Positions 1-10,718 of a DNA stretch of 64,000 nucleotides are shown here, piece by piece. The notes under the pieces were generated by a model. It saw nothing but the letters and a program-made list of their open reading frames with translations, was not told where the DNA came from and searched no databases. How positions within the stretch are numbered: position 1 is the first letter of the stretch; each line of letters opens with the position of its first letter. Source of the DNA: Cichorium intybus (lineage: Eukaryota > Streptophyta > Magnoliopsida > Asterales > Asteraceae); NCBI GenBank assembly GCA_023525715.1, contig CM042013.1:74368494-74432493 (forward strand). The letters run 5' to 3'. The position numbers and the translations under genes are program-made.

Positions 1-663
1 TTGACTTCGGTGTTAAATGTATATGAATGGAAGGATTGACGGTGGGAGCAATTCTAGTTAGTCGTATATTTAACTAGATAAATGGTTGACTTAACTGATG
101 TGTTGTGCTGATGACTAGTGTTACACTATGAGCAGGTGTTATTATGGTGTTTAACAGAGTATTGGTGGAAGTTATACTCGAAGATCGGTATTAGCCTTTG
201 TGGCTATGGTGTTAAACTGTTAGTTATATTTATTAATAATTGGCGAATTATAGTCTTTTATTTAGAAAGGGTGTTAATATAGTCATGGATGGGTAGTCTG
301 TGATTATGTGTGAAGGGTGCTATTGTGGAATTATAGATGAATAATGATTCCTTTCCTCGATAATAAAACCTAGAGGTTGGTACATTCACTGGATGGTACA
401 TTCATTATTAGTTAGTGTATATATGGTGTGGTGATTTGTCCACAACATAGGTGCCTGTTGGTACGTGGTTGAGTCTATGTTATGCTATTGGTGTCGATGA
501 ATAGTCATTGTAATGTTGATATCTGACTATTCATGATAATGGTGTAAAATAACAAAATGGTGTTTATAAATGTGTTAATATAACATGTCAGTGTACATAT
601 ATGTATATGGTGTTTTGTTATACAGGTTTGCAGGTGTTATATGCTATGGTGGTATTTGATGAA

Positions 664-2115
664 ATATTGTGTTATGAGATTGGTGTGAAGTCTCATGACA
701 TATTCTTGGTGTTTATAAAGGATTGGTGTAAAGTCCTTTACTTATTGGGATATGGCTGGTGTAAAGCCTAAATCCTATGGGTGGTATACAACAGGACGGG
801 TGTGAAATCCTGTTTGTATCTATCTATTGGTGTTATTCTTATGAGACTGGTGAAAAGTCTTAAGGCTGGTGAAAAGCCTATACTTATATGAGACTAGTTT
901 ACAGTCTCTCTTTCACATGGTGTACCAATAACACCGGTGAAAAGTCTTATTTTCATATGGTGTATATCCGAGGCTGGTGCAAAGCCTTCATTGATACTGG
1001 TGTTATGATCTAACAATCTGAAATTGTTGTTGTCTGATAAATACTTAATTGGAAAATTTAAGTATTGGTGGGCTTTAATTTTATAATTATTACGTGTGTA
1101 TAAAATTTAATGATAATTATATGCCTCCCGATAGGGAGTGTTTGTTGTATTTTGGTGAATAAATGAAATTGGTGTGGGTGACCTAGGATGATATTCCTAT
1201 TTATGGGAATTTTGGTAAATATTTATCTATTATGTGGTGAATAGTTGAAATTGGTGCAAGCCATCGGAACAGATGCTATCATTGATAGAAGTGGTGATAT
1301 CTGTTGAAATTGTGATAGTATTAGACTTGGTGAAAGTCGAACAAGTTACGAGGCACGGTGCGTAGATCGGAGAATGATCTACTACAGCCAGAGATACTGG
1401 CTTATTTTCATTATGTTGTGTGGAGGTAGCGGTGATGACTGTGCAATGGAGTTTGTCCCCTGTGACTTATCAGCAAGGCGAAATTGCTACAATAAATGAA
1501 AGTGGAGGTACTGGTGATATCGATGATGTCGGAAAAGGTGAAGGAAGTGGGGAACCACCCGTAGAATCTATAATAGGTTTCATGGTTGTAAATATTTCCG
1601 GAGCCTATTGATTTGGAGTATTCTGGTGACAGTAATGGGTGCTAACTTACTCCGAAAGGATGTTGGGAATAAGTAAGTATGCTTAGGTAAATCAAGTAGA
1701 GGTTGCCATTAACCTACTCGGGAGACCAATTAGATCTGGTAAAAGGTGATAAGTTGTGTTTTTGAGATGTGATGACAGACACGACTGGATGGGTGAAAAT
1801 TTTCCAGAAGTATATCAGGGAGTACTGTTTTGTAGTTGCTCCATGATGGTTGAAGTATAGGTTGTTGTTTGTAAGATTGGTGGAAAAGTATTATTGTGTA
1901 TACGACGAAATTCGTGTTGGAAGTCCGACTGGAGAAGCCTCAAAGAACATACATGAATGAATTGATGATTGATAAAAATTGAGGTTGAAAACCTCAATTG
2001 GGGATACAGTGCAGACCTTGGAGTTCATTACTTTTGACAAGTAAGAAATGGGCAGGAAAAAAAAGGGGTTGAATTATCAACTACAAGGTGAACGCTTGAG
2101 GTAGGTGAAACCTCA
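664..2115 (+). repeat. Dispersed small hairpins sharing a 9-nt TGGTG-type loop
   Basis: Many short inverted repeats have different stems but nearly the same loop. Examples are 674-696 (ATGAGAT / GTCTCAT, loop TGGTGTGAA), 717-739 (AAAGGAT / GTCCTTT, loop TGGTGTAAA), 748-775 (GGC / GCC inside GGAT / ATCC, same loop), 791-813 (ACAGGA / TCCTGT), 844-860 and 863-879 (AGAC / GTCT and AGGC / GCCT, loop TGGTGAAAA), 890-908 (loop TAGTTTACA), 971-987 (AGGC / GCCT, loop TGGTGCAAA) and 2097-2115 (TGAGG / CCTCA, loop TAGGTGAAA). More lie in the LTR, best at 3779-3808. The function is unknown. Confidence 0.75.
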
Positions 2116-2720
2116 GTCGAATAGCAAGAATGTTGTAAATGTTGAAAAGTTGACAAGTGAAAAAGATGGGAGTTGTGGCGTTAACTCTGGTTGTTCAGTG
2201 TTGTCCGCATGGTAAGCTGGTTGTAAGACAAGAAATTGTCTTAAGAACGGTTTTAGGTATTTTAGTAGTGAGGCTATGATCATCTCTTCCATGGCTGTTT
2301 AAGGAGATGGAAAGTAAAGAACTAGATGTGAATTACAGGTGTTAGTTGAAGATATTGGCTGTTGAATACAACTAATTTTGGATAGTATGTTGAATAGTCC
2401 TCACTTCTCTTAATATGAGGATGATGTATATAGGAAGTTGTTATGCTAAGTAATTAGTGTACTTAAGAAAGAAGATGGTGCATAAAGTGATTGTGGTTGT
2501 GATTGATAGGATCATATCCTAAGCAATCAAAACCATCACTGCCATAGGTATAAAAGGTGATAGGGGACAAGTGAAGTTGAAGTGTAAAGTAGTAATAAGG
2601 TGAGCTAAGTTGTAAAGTTCTTAGCGAAAGATTTGAACTTTTGGTATGAAAGGTAATTCAATGTGTAATAGTTGGTCATGGTGAGGTGTTCCTGAGAGAT
2701 TCCGAGGACAGAATCTTTTT

Positions 2721-2734
2721 AAGGGGAGGAGAGT
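2721..2734 (+). other. Polypurine tract of the gypsy element
   Basis: A purine run (AAGGGGAGGAGAG) lies directly before the TG that opens the LTR. This is the expected plus-strand priming site and fixes the element's orientation as plus. Confidence 0.8.
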
Positions 2735-3317
2735 TGTAACACTCGAGACCGATTTATAAATATTCACACATTAGTTGGTGGCCAAAGTATAGTCGCTCGA
2801 TCAGAGCTGCAGAATTGAGGTAAATATCAATGTTTTTGCACCATATTGGAACATTTGTGATAAATCATAGAAGTATCGGTTTTATGTGAAATCAGTGCTA
2901 TATTTTCAGAAATGGAGTCTAGTATATTTTGTCTATAGAGGTGAAAGAGTGATTCGGCCTATAACATAACTCAAATATGAAGTTTATACAGCCTAGTACG
3001 TTTTTGGTGGATTTGAGATGTATTTGATATGTAATCTTGTGAAAACCATAATAAATTGTAGAAAAATCATTTGGAGTTGATATTGGTGTCCTGGAAAGCT
3101 AAGAAGGAGTAGTTTTCTGTACAATTGAAATTAGTACAAATAAATGTTATGAAGTTGACTAAAACAGATAGTGAACAGGGGTCAAATTTGAAGGAAAAAG
3201 GTGGATAATTGATAATAAATTTGATATCAAAGTTATGCCTTTCAAGTGAATGAATTATATTTTCAAGATGGTGTATACATATGATTTATAAATATTGTTA
3301 AAAACCTAATGTTGGTT

Positions 3318-3325
3318 TATAAAAG
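3318..3325 (+). promoter_or_regulatory. LTR TATA box
   Basis: TATAAAAG in the context GGTTTATAAAAGCC sits about 580 bp into the LTR, in the element's sense, and is a plausible U3 core promoter. Confidence 0.5.
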
Positions 3326-3452
3326 CCGAGAAGTCAAGACGACACCGAGATATACGAGCAGTGGAACTCACCAACCCGGAATACCGAGGTGAGTAACTCC
3401 ACTCAACTTGATCGGTGTTATGTTGTGTGTTGTATTTGTATGATTATATATT

Positions 3453-3456
<4 letters not shown>

Positions 3457-3545
<89 letters not shown>
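3457..3545. repeat. (TA)n microsatellite in LTR
   Basis: An uninterrupted TA dinucleotide run of about 89 bp inside the gypsy LTR. Alternating Tyr-Ile translations across it are artefacts. Confidence 0.98.
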
Positions 3546-3547
<2 letters not shown>

Positions 3548-4198
3548 TATGGTGGTGCTATAATGTGTTTATCTTGGTGATTAACAATATAATGACCCTA
3601 TGTGCTAACATATGGAAAACACTTTTGGTAGGCGTTGTAGATACCTACGGTGTTATTAAAGGTGAATATATATGTTGTCGTTTTATATCGTGTTCAAGTG
3701 GTTGTATAACGATGGTATACAATTATATGGTGTAATTAAAGATTGGTGATAACTCGGTGTAACCGAGTGTTGGTGATAGATCTTCGGGTTGGTGAAAAGC
3801 CCAAGATCATTTGGTGAATGTTTTCAATATTGGTGTTATCCATAAATATGGTGTGTTATAAAAGTGGTGATTTTGGTGCTACGATAGATCTAACTGGTGT
3901 TGGATTTTCAGGTGATAAACGATTGGTGAATCCTTAAAGTACGATGTGGCAATATAAGATTCGTTGTAAATTTAATCGTGTTGCAGTAGAGTTATTCACT
4001 AAGCGTTTTTGCTTACGTTGTTTTTGTTGTGGTGTTTTGTAGGATTTAGGTGTAGTAAAGCCCGGCTGGATCGTGGAACGATCTTGAAGATATCCACTTG
4101 TCGCTTCCCGGACATCGAGTACTGTATTTGTAAAGTCAAATTTGTACAGTTTTATTAAAATGTTGTAAATACTCGATGTTGGAATTTGGGGCGTTACA

Positions 4199-5055
4199 CA
4201 ATTGCAATTAGGTAATTCAGTTAAATGTCTTAGAACTGATCGGGAAAGGGAATATATGGATCCTAATTATTTCCAATCTGTTGAAATCATCCATGATACC
4301 ACAACTCTATATACTCCACAACAAAATGGTGTTGCTGAATGGAAAAATCGAGCTTTCGAAGAAATGGTCGACTCGATGTTGTGTTACTCAGGATTGAGTA
4401 AGGGATTTTGAGGAGAGGAAATGCTTACAAAATATTATGTCTTGAATAGAGTTCCAGATAAAAAAAATCCCCATATGAACTTTGGTTCAAAAAGACTTCA
4501 ATTTTGGGTTATTTTCGAATTTGGGGGTGTCGGGCCGTTGTAAAATTACCAGAGCCCAAAAGGAGTAATTTGAGAGAAAGCGGAATTGATGGCTTTTTCA
4601 TTAGATATGCACAAAATGCCACGGAATACCGGTTCTATGTTATAGATCCCAACGAATCGGTTTTGGTTAACAGCGTTATTGAGTCGCGTGACGAGATATT
4701 TGATGAAATGCGATTTTCATCAATTCCACGACCTAAGGATCTGATATCTAACAATAATGATGGTCAAATTTCTGAAACTTTAGAGGAAATATTAGATCCA
4801 GAGCCACCATAGGTTCGGAGAAGCAAAAGGGGTCGAATTGCCAAAAATTTCTGCTCTGATTTCCAACTGTATTTGGTGGAAGGATCAACAAATGATATTG
4901 GATCTAAATACTTCGGTGTTTTCTGATTTTCCACCAAGTTCTAGACCTTTGGGGTGCAAATGGATCTTCAAAAAAAGATGATGGTAGATGGAACTATTGA
5001 TAACTGATAAGTTTAAAGCCCGATTGGTCATTGAAGGATTTATATAAACACTCGA
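4199..5055 (+). pseudogene. Copia A, part 1: integrase core to start of RT, broken
   Basis: In several frames this reads as Ty1/copia pol. 4202-4411 has the integrase core with the second catalytic Asp (LRTDREREY, usually LRTDRGGEY) and the catalytic Glu (NGVAEWKNR). 4504-4812 has the post-core stretch (WGCRAVVKLPEPKR, then IESRDEIFDEMRFSSIP). After that comes a stop-ridden linker and the start of the RT (CKWIFKKK-like, near 4960). The N-terminal half is missing because the gypsy element inserted at 4198. The piece ends at 5055 with CTCGA, the target duplication of the Athila-like element, and resumes at 17777. It is inactive. Confidence 0.85.
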
Positions 5056-6712
5056 TGTTGAGTGTCGTAATCAACAAAATAAAAGAGTTGAAATATGGTT
5101 AGAAATGATTTATTAATTACCGATATTTCATGATTGCACTACTTGTTATAAATACTAACTGTGTAGTATAAATGGCAAGCAGGGTCGATCCACAGGGAGC
5201 GATGGTCTAATGGATTACACCTTGAATTCACAGAAGTTAAAATTGTAAAGAAAGTAACCAAAGGGGGGGTTTTGATGAATAGTTGGACAATAATTATGTA
5301 AATGTTGAGAACAAATTTAACTTGGGACAAAATATATAGAATGATTGTTTTTATAATTTGGGGACAAATTCTGGTTTTGCATTTGTAGTCATATGATTGG
5401 AAATAACAATAAGAATGATGTTTATATTTTGCATTTGTAGTCATATGATTGGAAATAACAATAAGAATGATGTTTATAACTTTAATCTTTCTAAGTTGGT
5501 ACTTTGTTTATGCCGAAAGCTCGCACATACACCATTCACCTAATGTACCTTAGTCAAGAGAAGCTCATTAACTAAGACTAATCTTACTAATCAAATCTAG
5601 ATAAGATCATAGAATTTGAATGAAAGATTGCATTATGTTTTATGTGAATGTTCCCAACAATGTTCAATACTCCTAAACAAGCGTTGAAGCGTTAAAACAT
5701 GAGATATGATTTTCACCTAATTAAAGATGATTATCACAAATAACATTTTATAAAACAATTACGGATTTTATAATTTGTATGACTAGATTGATTGATATTT
5801 AAGATCAAATGGCCAATATGAAATAAATAAAAACCAAACACTTGTTAAATCTCAAAATCATATCACTAGAAAGATATAAAATCAAACATCAAACTTTATA
5901 TTAAATCACAATCATAATCCTTAATACAAAACCAGAAAATAAGGTTACTAGCCACTCATGACTAGTAAAAGAGAAATAAACTTACAAAATGAAGATAATC
6001 CACACTTGAAGTTGCACACAAACACAAACACAATGTATCTAGAGAGTGTTCAGAAAATAATGGTAAGATCGGATGGTTCTAAGGCTAACTAGACACATCT
6101 ATTTATACTAACACACCAAGGGCAAAATGGTAAAATGGACAATGGCAAACATCATCATTCCAAGACCCACTTCCTTCATCACATGGCCTCAAAATCAGAT
6201 TGGATCTGGATCTGGTCGTGTAACATGGGAATGACAGCACAAGAAGGAATAAACAACTCAAAGTGGGCCAAAAAGCAGATCTGGTCACTAGGAAAAGTTA
6301 CACGGCCGTGTAATTTCTTTGGCCAAAATTACACGGTCGTGTAATCCTGCATTTCTCCTGGATCTTCCCCTGAGCTGACATGGCATCCACGTGGCATAGA
6401 AAAGTTACACGGCCGTGTAACTTATAGGGTAAAAGTTACACGGTCGTGTAACATACTGCTTGATCTTCGGAACGATTTTTTTGTACTTCTTCGTTTGAGC
6501 TCCGTTTCTTCTGAAATTTCTTGTGTAGCTTCCCATTGTCATCCAATGCAAGATTCAACCCTCAAAAGCACCTGAAAACAACCACAAAGTGTGAAAGTAG
6601 ATTGCTATTCTTGAAATCCCAAAAAACATGAAAATATGCAATGAAGAGGATAAAATGCAAGGTAAAACAAGGATGAAAAGGCATGAAAACATGCTTAGAA
6701 ATACACTTAACA
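5056..6712 (-). repeat. 3' LTR of the Athila-like element (left copy, 1657 bp)
   Basis: It begins TGTTGAGTGTCG and ends CACTTAACA, matching 16176-17776 throughout. It is 56 bp longer, mainly because about 52 bp (GCATTTGTAGTCATATGATT...) is tandemly duplicated near 5377-5480, while the right LTR has one copy. It holds four palindromes, TTACACGG(C/T)CGTGTAA, at 6298-6313, 6328-6345, 6404-6421 and 6435-6452. Confidence 0.93.
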
Positions 6713-8312
6713 AATATCCCCAAGCTTAGACTTTTCTTGTCCTCAAGGAAAACAAGGATCTAAACAATGTGGATAACAAACTACAAAGTAGAAAAAGAAT
6801 AGACACCTTAGGTAGCAACTAAGACAACATCAATCATAACTAAAAATCATGTCAATTTGGACCCTACACACATATAAGTTAGACCATCTATTTAAAACAA
6901 AAGATCATTAAAAGGAACAAATTTTTATCAATTACTTAGCATACGCACGTTGGGACAAAAGATAAACTCACACATGAAACCTTCACTTATTATTCAAAGC
7001 GTCTCGCAAGCAAAGGACGTGCTCACAATCTTTCACTCCTCTCGTGTTTATTCACTCATGTCACAAGATGTGTGACCTTGCAAGCTCCATTTTCAATATT
7101 TGGCTATAAACACTCATTTTTATAGGAGGGGCGCTCGGATATCGAATCTAGGAAGCTTATACTAAGTTGACTTTGCTCAAGTCCTCCAACCGACCTCATT
7201 TGCATATTTATTTATTAAACATATGATTTTCCAAAACAGAGGGACAAAAATTTACAACTTGATTCCTATTTACAAATGATAGATACCTAGACGACCGAGA
7301 CAACCAAATCTTTTGAACTTCAACTTGACCCAAGATGTATGAAGAATTTTTAAAACATGGTCAATGAAGTTTTTAACTAAACCAAAATTGGATTTAGTCG
7401 TTGAAAGCAAAAAGGAGGAGGCTTTCAAAACAAGTAATCGTTTTTATTGTATTTTTGTAGAAAATTTTCATTTTAAAATGACTCGAGTGATCACTTGGTT
7501 CGGTCTTTTTTCTATTATTATTATTTTTTTATATATATTTTTATTTGACCAATCTTTTAGACCCAAGTGAAACAATTTCTGGATTTTCACCATAAAAACA
7601 TTTTCACAAAATTTTGCTAAAATGATTAGACAAATTGATTTTTATGATATTTTTGTAAACATAAATGAAAAACTCAAAAACACTAATGACCAAAATAATA
7701 TAAACAAGGTCATATGACATCTATAAACATCTAGTACCACACAAGACCAAAAAATGCAGAAAATAATATTTTTGTCCATGACTTTGAAAAATCGCGATTT
7801 TTGAGATAAACCTTATGCTTAATAGACAATATGCAAATGTATGGCCATGAGGGGGGACTAGTGCAACTTCCATAGTATTTCTCCTAGTCGATTACACACA
7901 TTGATGAACTCACGGGTGAATAAAGCATCCTTTGCTAGAATAATTTTGATTCAATTTCATGTGTGTTTTATAATTCTCCCAATCGTATCTATGCTAGAAA
8001 ATTAATAAAAAGAAGTTCCTAATGAAGATCTAAGGTTTCAAAAGATGGTGATGTTATATGTAGGTAGGGGACAAAAATACAAGAAGTTTAACTATGAGAT
8101 GTATTATAGTTGCAATTTAAAGGTATCACATAGGTGAGAAGTAAGAGATAACAAAAATGCATGCAAAAGTTTAAAATAAATGCAAGAAATAAAATATTTT
8201 TGGATTTTTGTGGTTTTAAATTTTTTTTTTATGGGATTTATTTCCCCATCCCCAAGCTTAAAATAAATGCAATGTCCACAATGCATTAGGGAAGGAGAAA
8301 GAAAGAAACAAC
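6713..8312 (-). other. Non-coding 3' region of the Athila-like element, with weak polypurine tract
   Basis: About 1.6 kb between the 3' ORF and the 3' LTR has no convincing coding sequence. Immediately next to the LTR, 6713-6723 reads on the minus strand as AGCTTGGGGATATT, a weak candidate polypurine tract. The stretch is AT-rich with poly-T and poly-A runs, and I see no further structure. Confidence 0.6.
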
Positions 8313-9800
8313 CTACTGAGGGTCGGGGAAGGGTCCCCGTGGCGGAAATGGAGGGTATGGGTATGGTGGGAAATATGGGTAAGGTGGGAATTGAGGGGGC
8401 GGGGGTGGTTGGCTGCCTTGCTGCTGTTGTTGTTGCGGTGGCTGCAGTGGTTGCTGCTGTTGCCATGGGTTGAAGGCAACAGATATTTGTATGTCAGAGA
8501 GTATAGACATAACATCTTGGTTATGTTTATATTGGTTCTCTCTAAACTGCTCAAAGTCTTGGCGTAGCTCCATTTGGTGTGTATCAATCTCACCAAGATT
8601 ATCATAGATGCCTTGATAATCAAGGCGGAGATCCGCAAGCTGGGAGTTGATGCTAGAAAATTGCTCCATGTAAAGACTGTGCTCTGGAGGAAATGAGCTA
8701 GCAGAGCTTGAAGGGCCGGGCTCTTGGGGCTGTCTCGGTGGTGGGCTGGGCTCTCGAGGGGGTAGGTTGGGAGCGGGTAGTTGTAGGCCCATGTTGGAAG
8801 GAGGCTTCCAATTTGTGCTGGAGACAGGGTTGGCTAATCGTAGGATTCGGGCATTTCTGTTGTTCACCCGCAGATAATCGCGTCCGTCGGCTTGCCATAT
8901 TTTGTCTGATTCGGGGCATCGAAATAACCTCATACCCTCAAGAACATCAGAGGTGAGGTATCGCTCACCTCTGACTATCTCAAGGTTATCAGGAAATCTG
9001 ATGCCCAGGGCTGGATGTTTGGCTATTAAGGTGATAATGCCACCGCAATGTAGCTGGCCAGATGAACTTCTACTTAGTTTAAGTAGTTTGTACATGATCC
9101 AGGATCCAAAATTTGGAGTTTGAGACCCTGGATTGATCATGCAGTAGAGAAGCTCAAGCTCATTTAGGCCAGCCTTGCTTATCTCTTCTTGTGGGAAGAA
9201 GATAGAGGCAATGATGCGGTGGGTGACTTTGAGGACGGGGTGGATAATGCTGGAGGCTTTGGCATTACTGGGACGGTAGAAGTTTTCTGTGGAGATCTTG
9301 GTCCAGAAATTGCCAACTTCCCGGTGGAACAGTTTGTTCAGTTTGCCTCTTTGGTCATAAGTATTGGCGACCTGCGCGCCAATAAGCTCACACAATTGGT
9401 TTTGTGTGATTTTGTGAGACCTGTTGAACATTCTAAAAGACAAAACTGTTGTATGAACGTTAAATTCGACAGATGATAAAAATTCAATAGTTGGGTTGGA
9501 ATAACTTTTCTCGCTTATATTCATCAACCCTTCCGAACCAATATTGGACAGGAGTTTGCGTACTCCTGCCTCTATGTGTAAATCTCGCAAAGTTGGGACA
9601 TCTACGAATTTTTGGGCTTGCCCAATTCATTCCAAGAAGTTATAAAAACGGGCCTCTTGGGCATCGGTCATGAATGCGATACCTGCATCGCCCATGTCAT
9701 AGTCCTGCTGTTCGGGCTCCTCATCGGAAGAGCCACTAGAGGCCGAATACACAATTTGCCTTTTATTACCCCTAGAGTAGGTACGGGATGATGATGCCAT
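8313..9800 (-). pseudogene. Athila-type 3' ORF (ORF1/env-position protein), one in-frame stop
   Basis: An ATG at 9800 opens a Ser/Glu-rich N-terminus (SSGSSDEEPEQQ). After 57 codons a TGA (9627-9629) interrupts, and the same frame then stays open to 8313 for over 430 codons. The body has an (A/G)RFY-F start, a globular middle ending in RGERYLTSDVLEGMRLFRC, a coiled-coil-like stretch, then a Pro/Gln-rich tail. Position and style match the extra ORF of Athila elements (the ORF-1 family), whose role is unknown. I see no signal peptide or membrane segment, so calling it an envelope protein is not supported. The single stop probably came from one base change. Confidence 0.65.
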
Positions 9801-10309
9801 TTTTTTTTATTTTTTTTTTAGTTTTTAACAAAGGAAATGAACAAAAACAACACTCAAACAATAAAACACACAAATTTAAACACAAAGGTTTCACAATTCA
9901 AAGCCAAGAACCAATTATCTAGCCAAAAATAAAAAATTATTAAGATTTTGAGTTTTGGAAAGAATTTACCGAATTGAAGCTTGACAATGGTGATATTGAC
10001 CTTGATTCCTTCTATTCTTGTCTTCCCCAAGCTTAAACCTAAACAATTTAAACAATTCAACATCAAAAATTCAAAACCCTAATTTTCTAGGGTTTCAAGA
10101 AATCCGAAATTAACCCATGGATTTGATGTTTCTTTTGGTCAAAATGAAGGAGAAGATAAGAAATAGTGGAACTAACCTTTGTAGTTTAACAAAACTTGGA
10201 GAAATTTGAAGAAAAAAATGAGAAATCGATATGTTCTTGTGATGGTTCGGACTCGGTAGAGGCAAGAAGGTAAAATCGTGACCGGTATGTGAAGAAAATG
10301 AAGTCCTTT
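9801..10309 (-). other. Leader upstream of the Athila-type 3' ORF
   Basis: This spacer looks like a plant 5' leader. Downstream of the TATA box at 10310 it is pyrimidine-rich, has a possible splice donor (AAAGGTTAGT, near 10180) and a long T-rich intron-like run to a poly-A stretch just before the ATG. Splicing is not proven. Confidence 0.35.
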
Positions 10310-10492
10310 GCTTTTATAGTATGCGAAAATGACGAAATTACCCCTGACCTATATTACACGGCCGTGTAATTTAAGGCGTAAACATTACACGGTCGTGCAA
10401 TGTGCGATTATGACCGGTTTTGATTTTGACCATATTGCTAAGTTACACGGCCGTGTAACTTATAGGGTAAAAAGTTACACGGGCCGTGTAAC
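10310..10492 (-). promoter_or_regulatory. Internal promoter-like cassette: TATA box plus four U3-type palindromes
   Basis: On the minus strand a canonical TATA box (ACTATAAAAGC; TATAAAAG at 10310-10317) follows four palindromes of the kind found in the LTR U3: 10353-10370, 10384-10401 (one mismatch), 10442-10459 and 10474-10492 (one extra G). The linker 'CTTATAGGGTAAAA' between the last two is the same as in the LTR. The cassette sits upstream of the 3' ORF, so it may drive a separate transcript. The sequence pattern is seen directly; the promoter role is inferred. Confidence 0.55.
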
Positions 10493-10718
10493 ACACTGTC
10501 CATTTTTTTCGTTTTTCGCTTTTCGTATTTTGAGCTTCGGTAGTCCGTTTTCGATTCCGATCGTTTCCACACGTAGGTAATTGAAAGTTATAAACAGAAA
10601 AATTATAAAAACACAAAAAATCACACTTTGAAAAAATGACAAAAATACCCCCGGGTTGCCTCCCGGTTAGCGCACTTGTTTAACGTCGTTGGTTCGACGC
10701 ATGGCTCCCAAAATTTGA

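Larger units (their letters stand above)
1..2734 (+). mobile_element. Internal region of Ty3/gypsy element (3' part), no recognisable pol
   Basis: The stretch runs into a polypurine tract and a 3' LTR, so it is the downstream part of a plus-strand LTR retrotransposon whose other end lies outside the window. Just before the LTR, the 'cgaggacagaatc...aaggggaggag' wording resembles the pol end of Tekay/Del-type chromoviruses (remembered family pattern). No gag, protease, RT, RNase H or integrase motif is visible. The strand is rich in G and T and very poor in C, and it is filled with GGTG words and small hairpins. The only open stretch (1420-1611, 63 codons) resembles nothing I know. It could be a non-autonomous derivative or a very decayed copy. 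Confidence 0.65.
2735..4198 (+). mobile_element. 3' LTR of Ty3/gypsy element (1464 bp)
   Basis: The LTR opens with TGTAACACTCGAG after the polypurine tract and closes with TTTGGGGCGTTACA, giving a perfect 6-bp terminal inverted repeat (TGTAAC/GTTACA). Directly after it, copia integrase sequence begins in mid-gene, so the element inserted into copia A. The five bases CAATT after the LTR should be its target duplication, with the partner beyond the left edge of the window. The LTR carries a TATA box, a (TA)n tract and several TGGTG-loop hairpins. Confidence 0.8.

Noticed and set aside
8258..9476. Several overlapping frames on both strands
   Set aside because: They are shadows of the Athila-type 3' ORF, whose low-complexity Pro/Gln tail opens other frames.
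8313..9800. Retroviral envelope gene in the Athila-like element
   Set aside because: Position fits, but I see no signal peptide, transmembrane helix or cleavage site.
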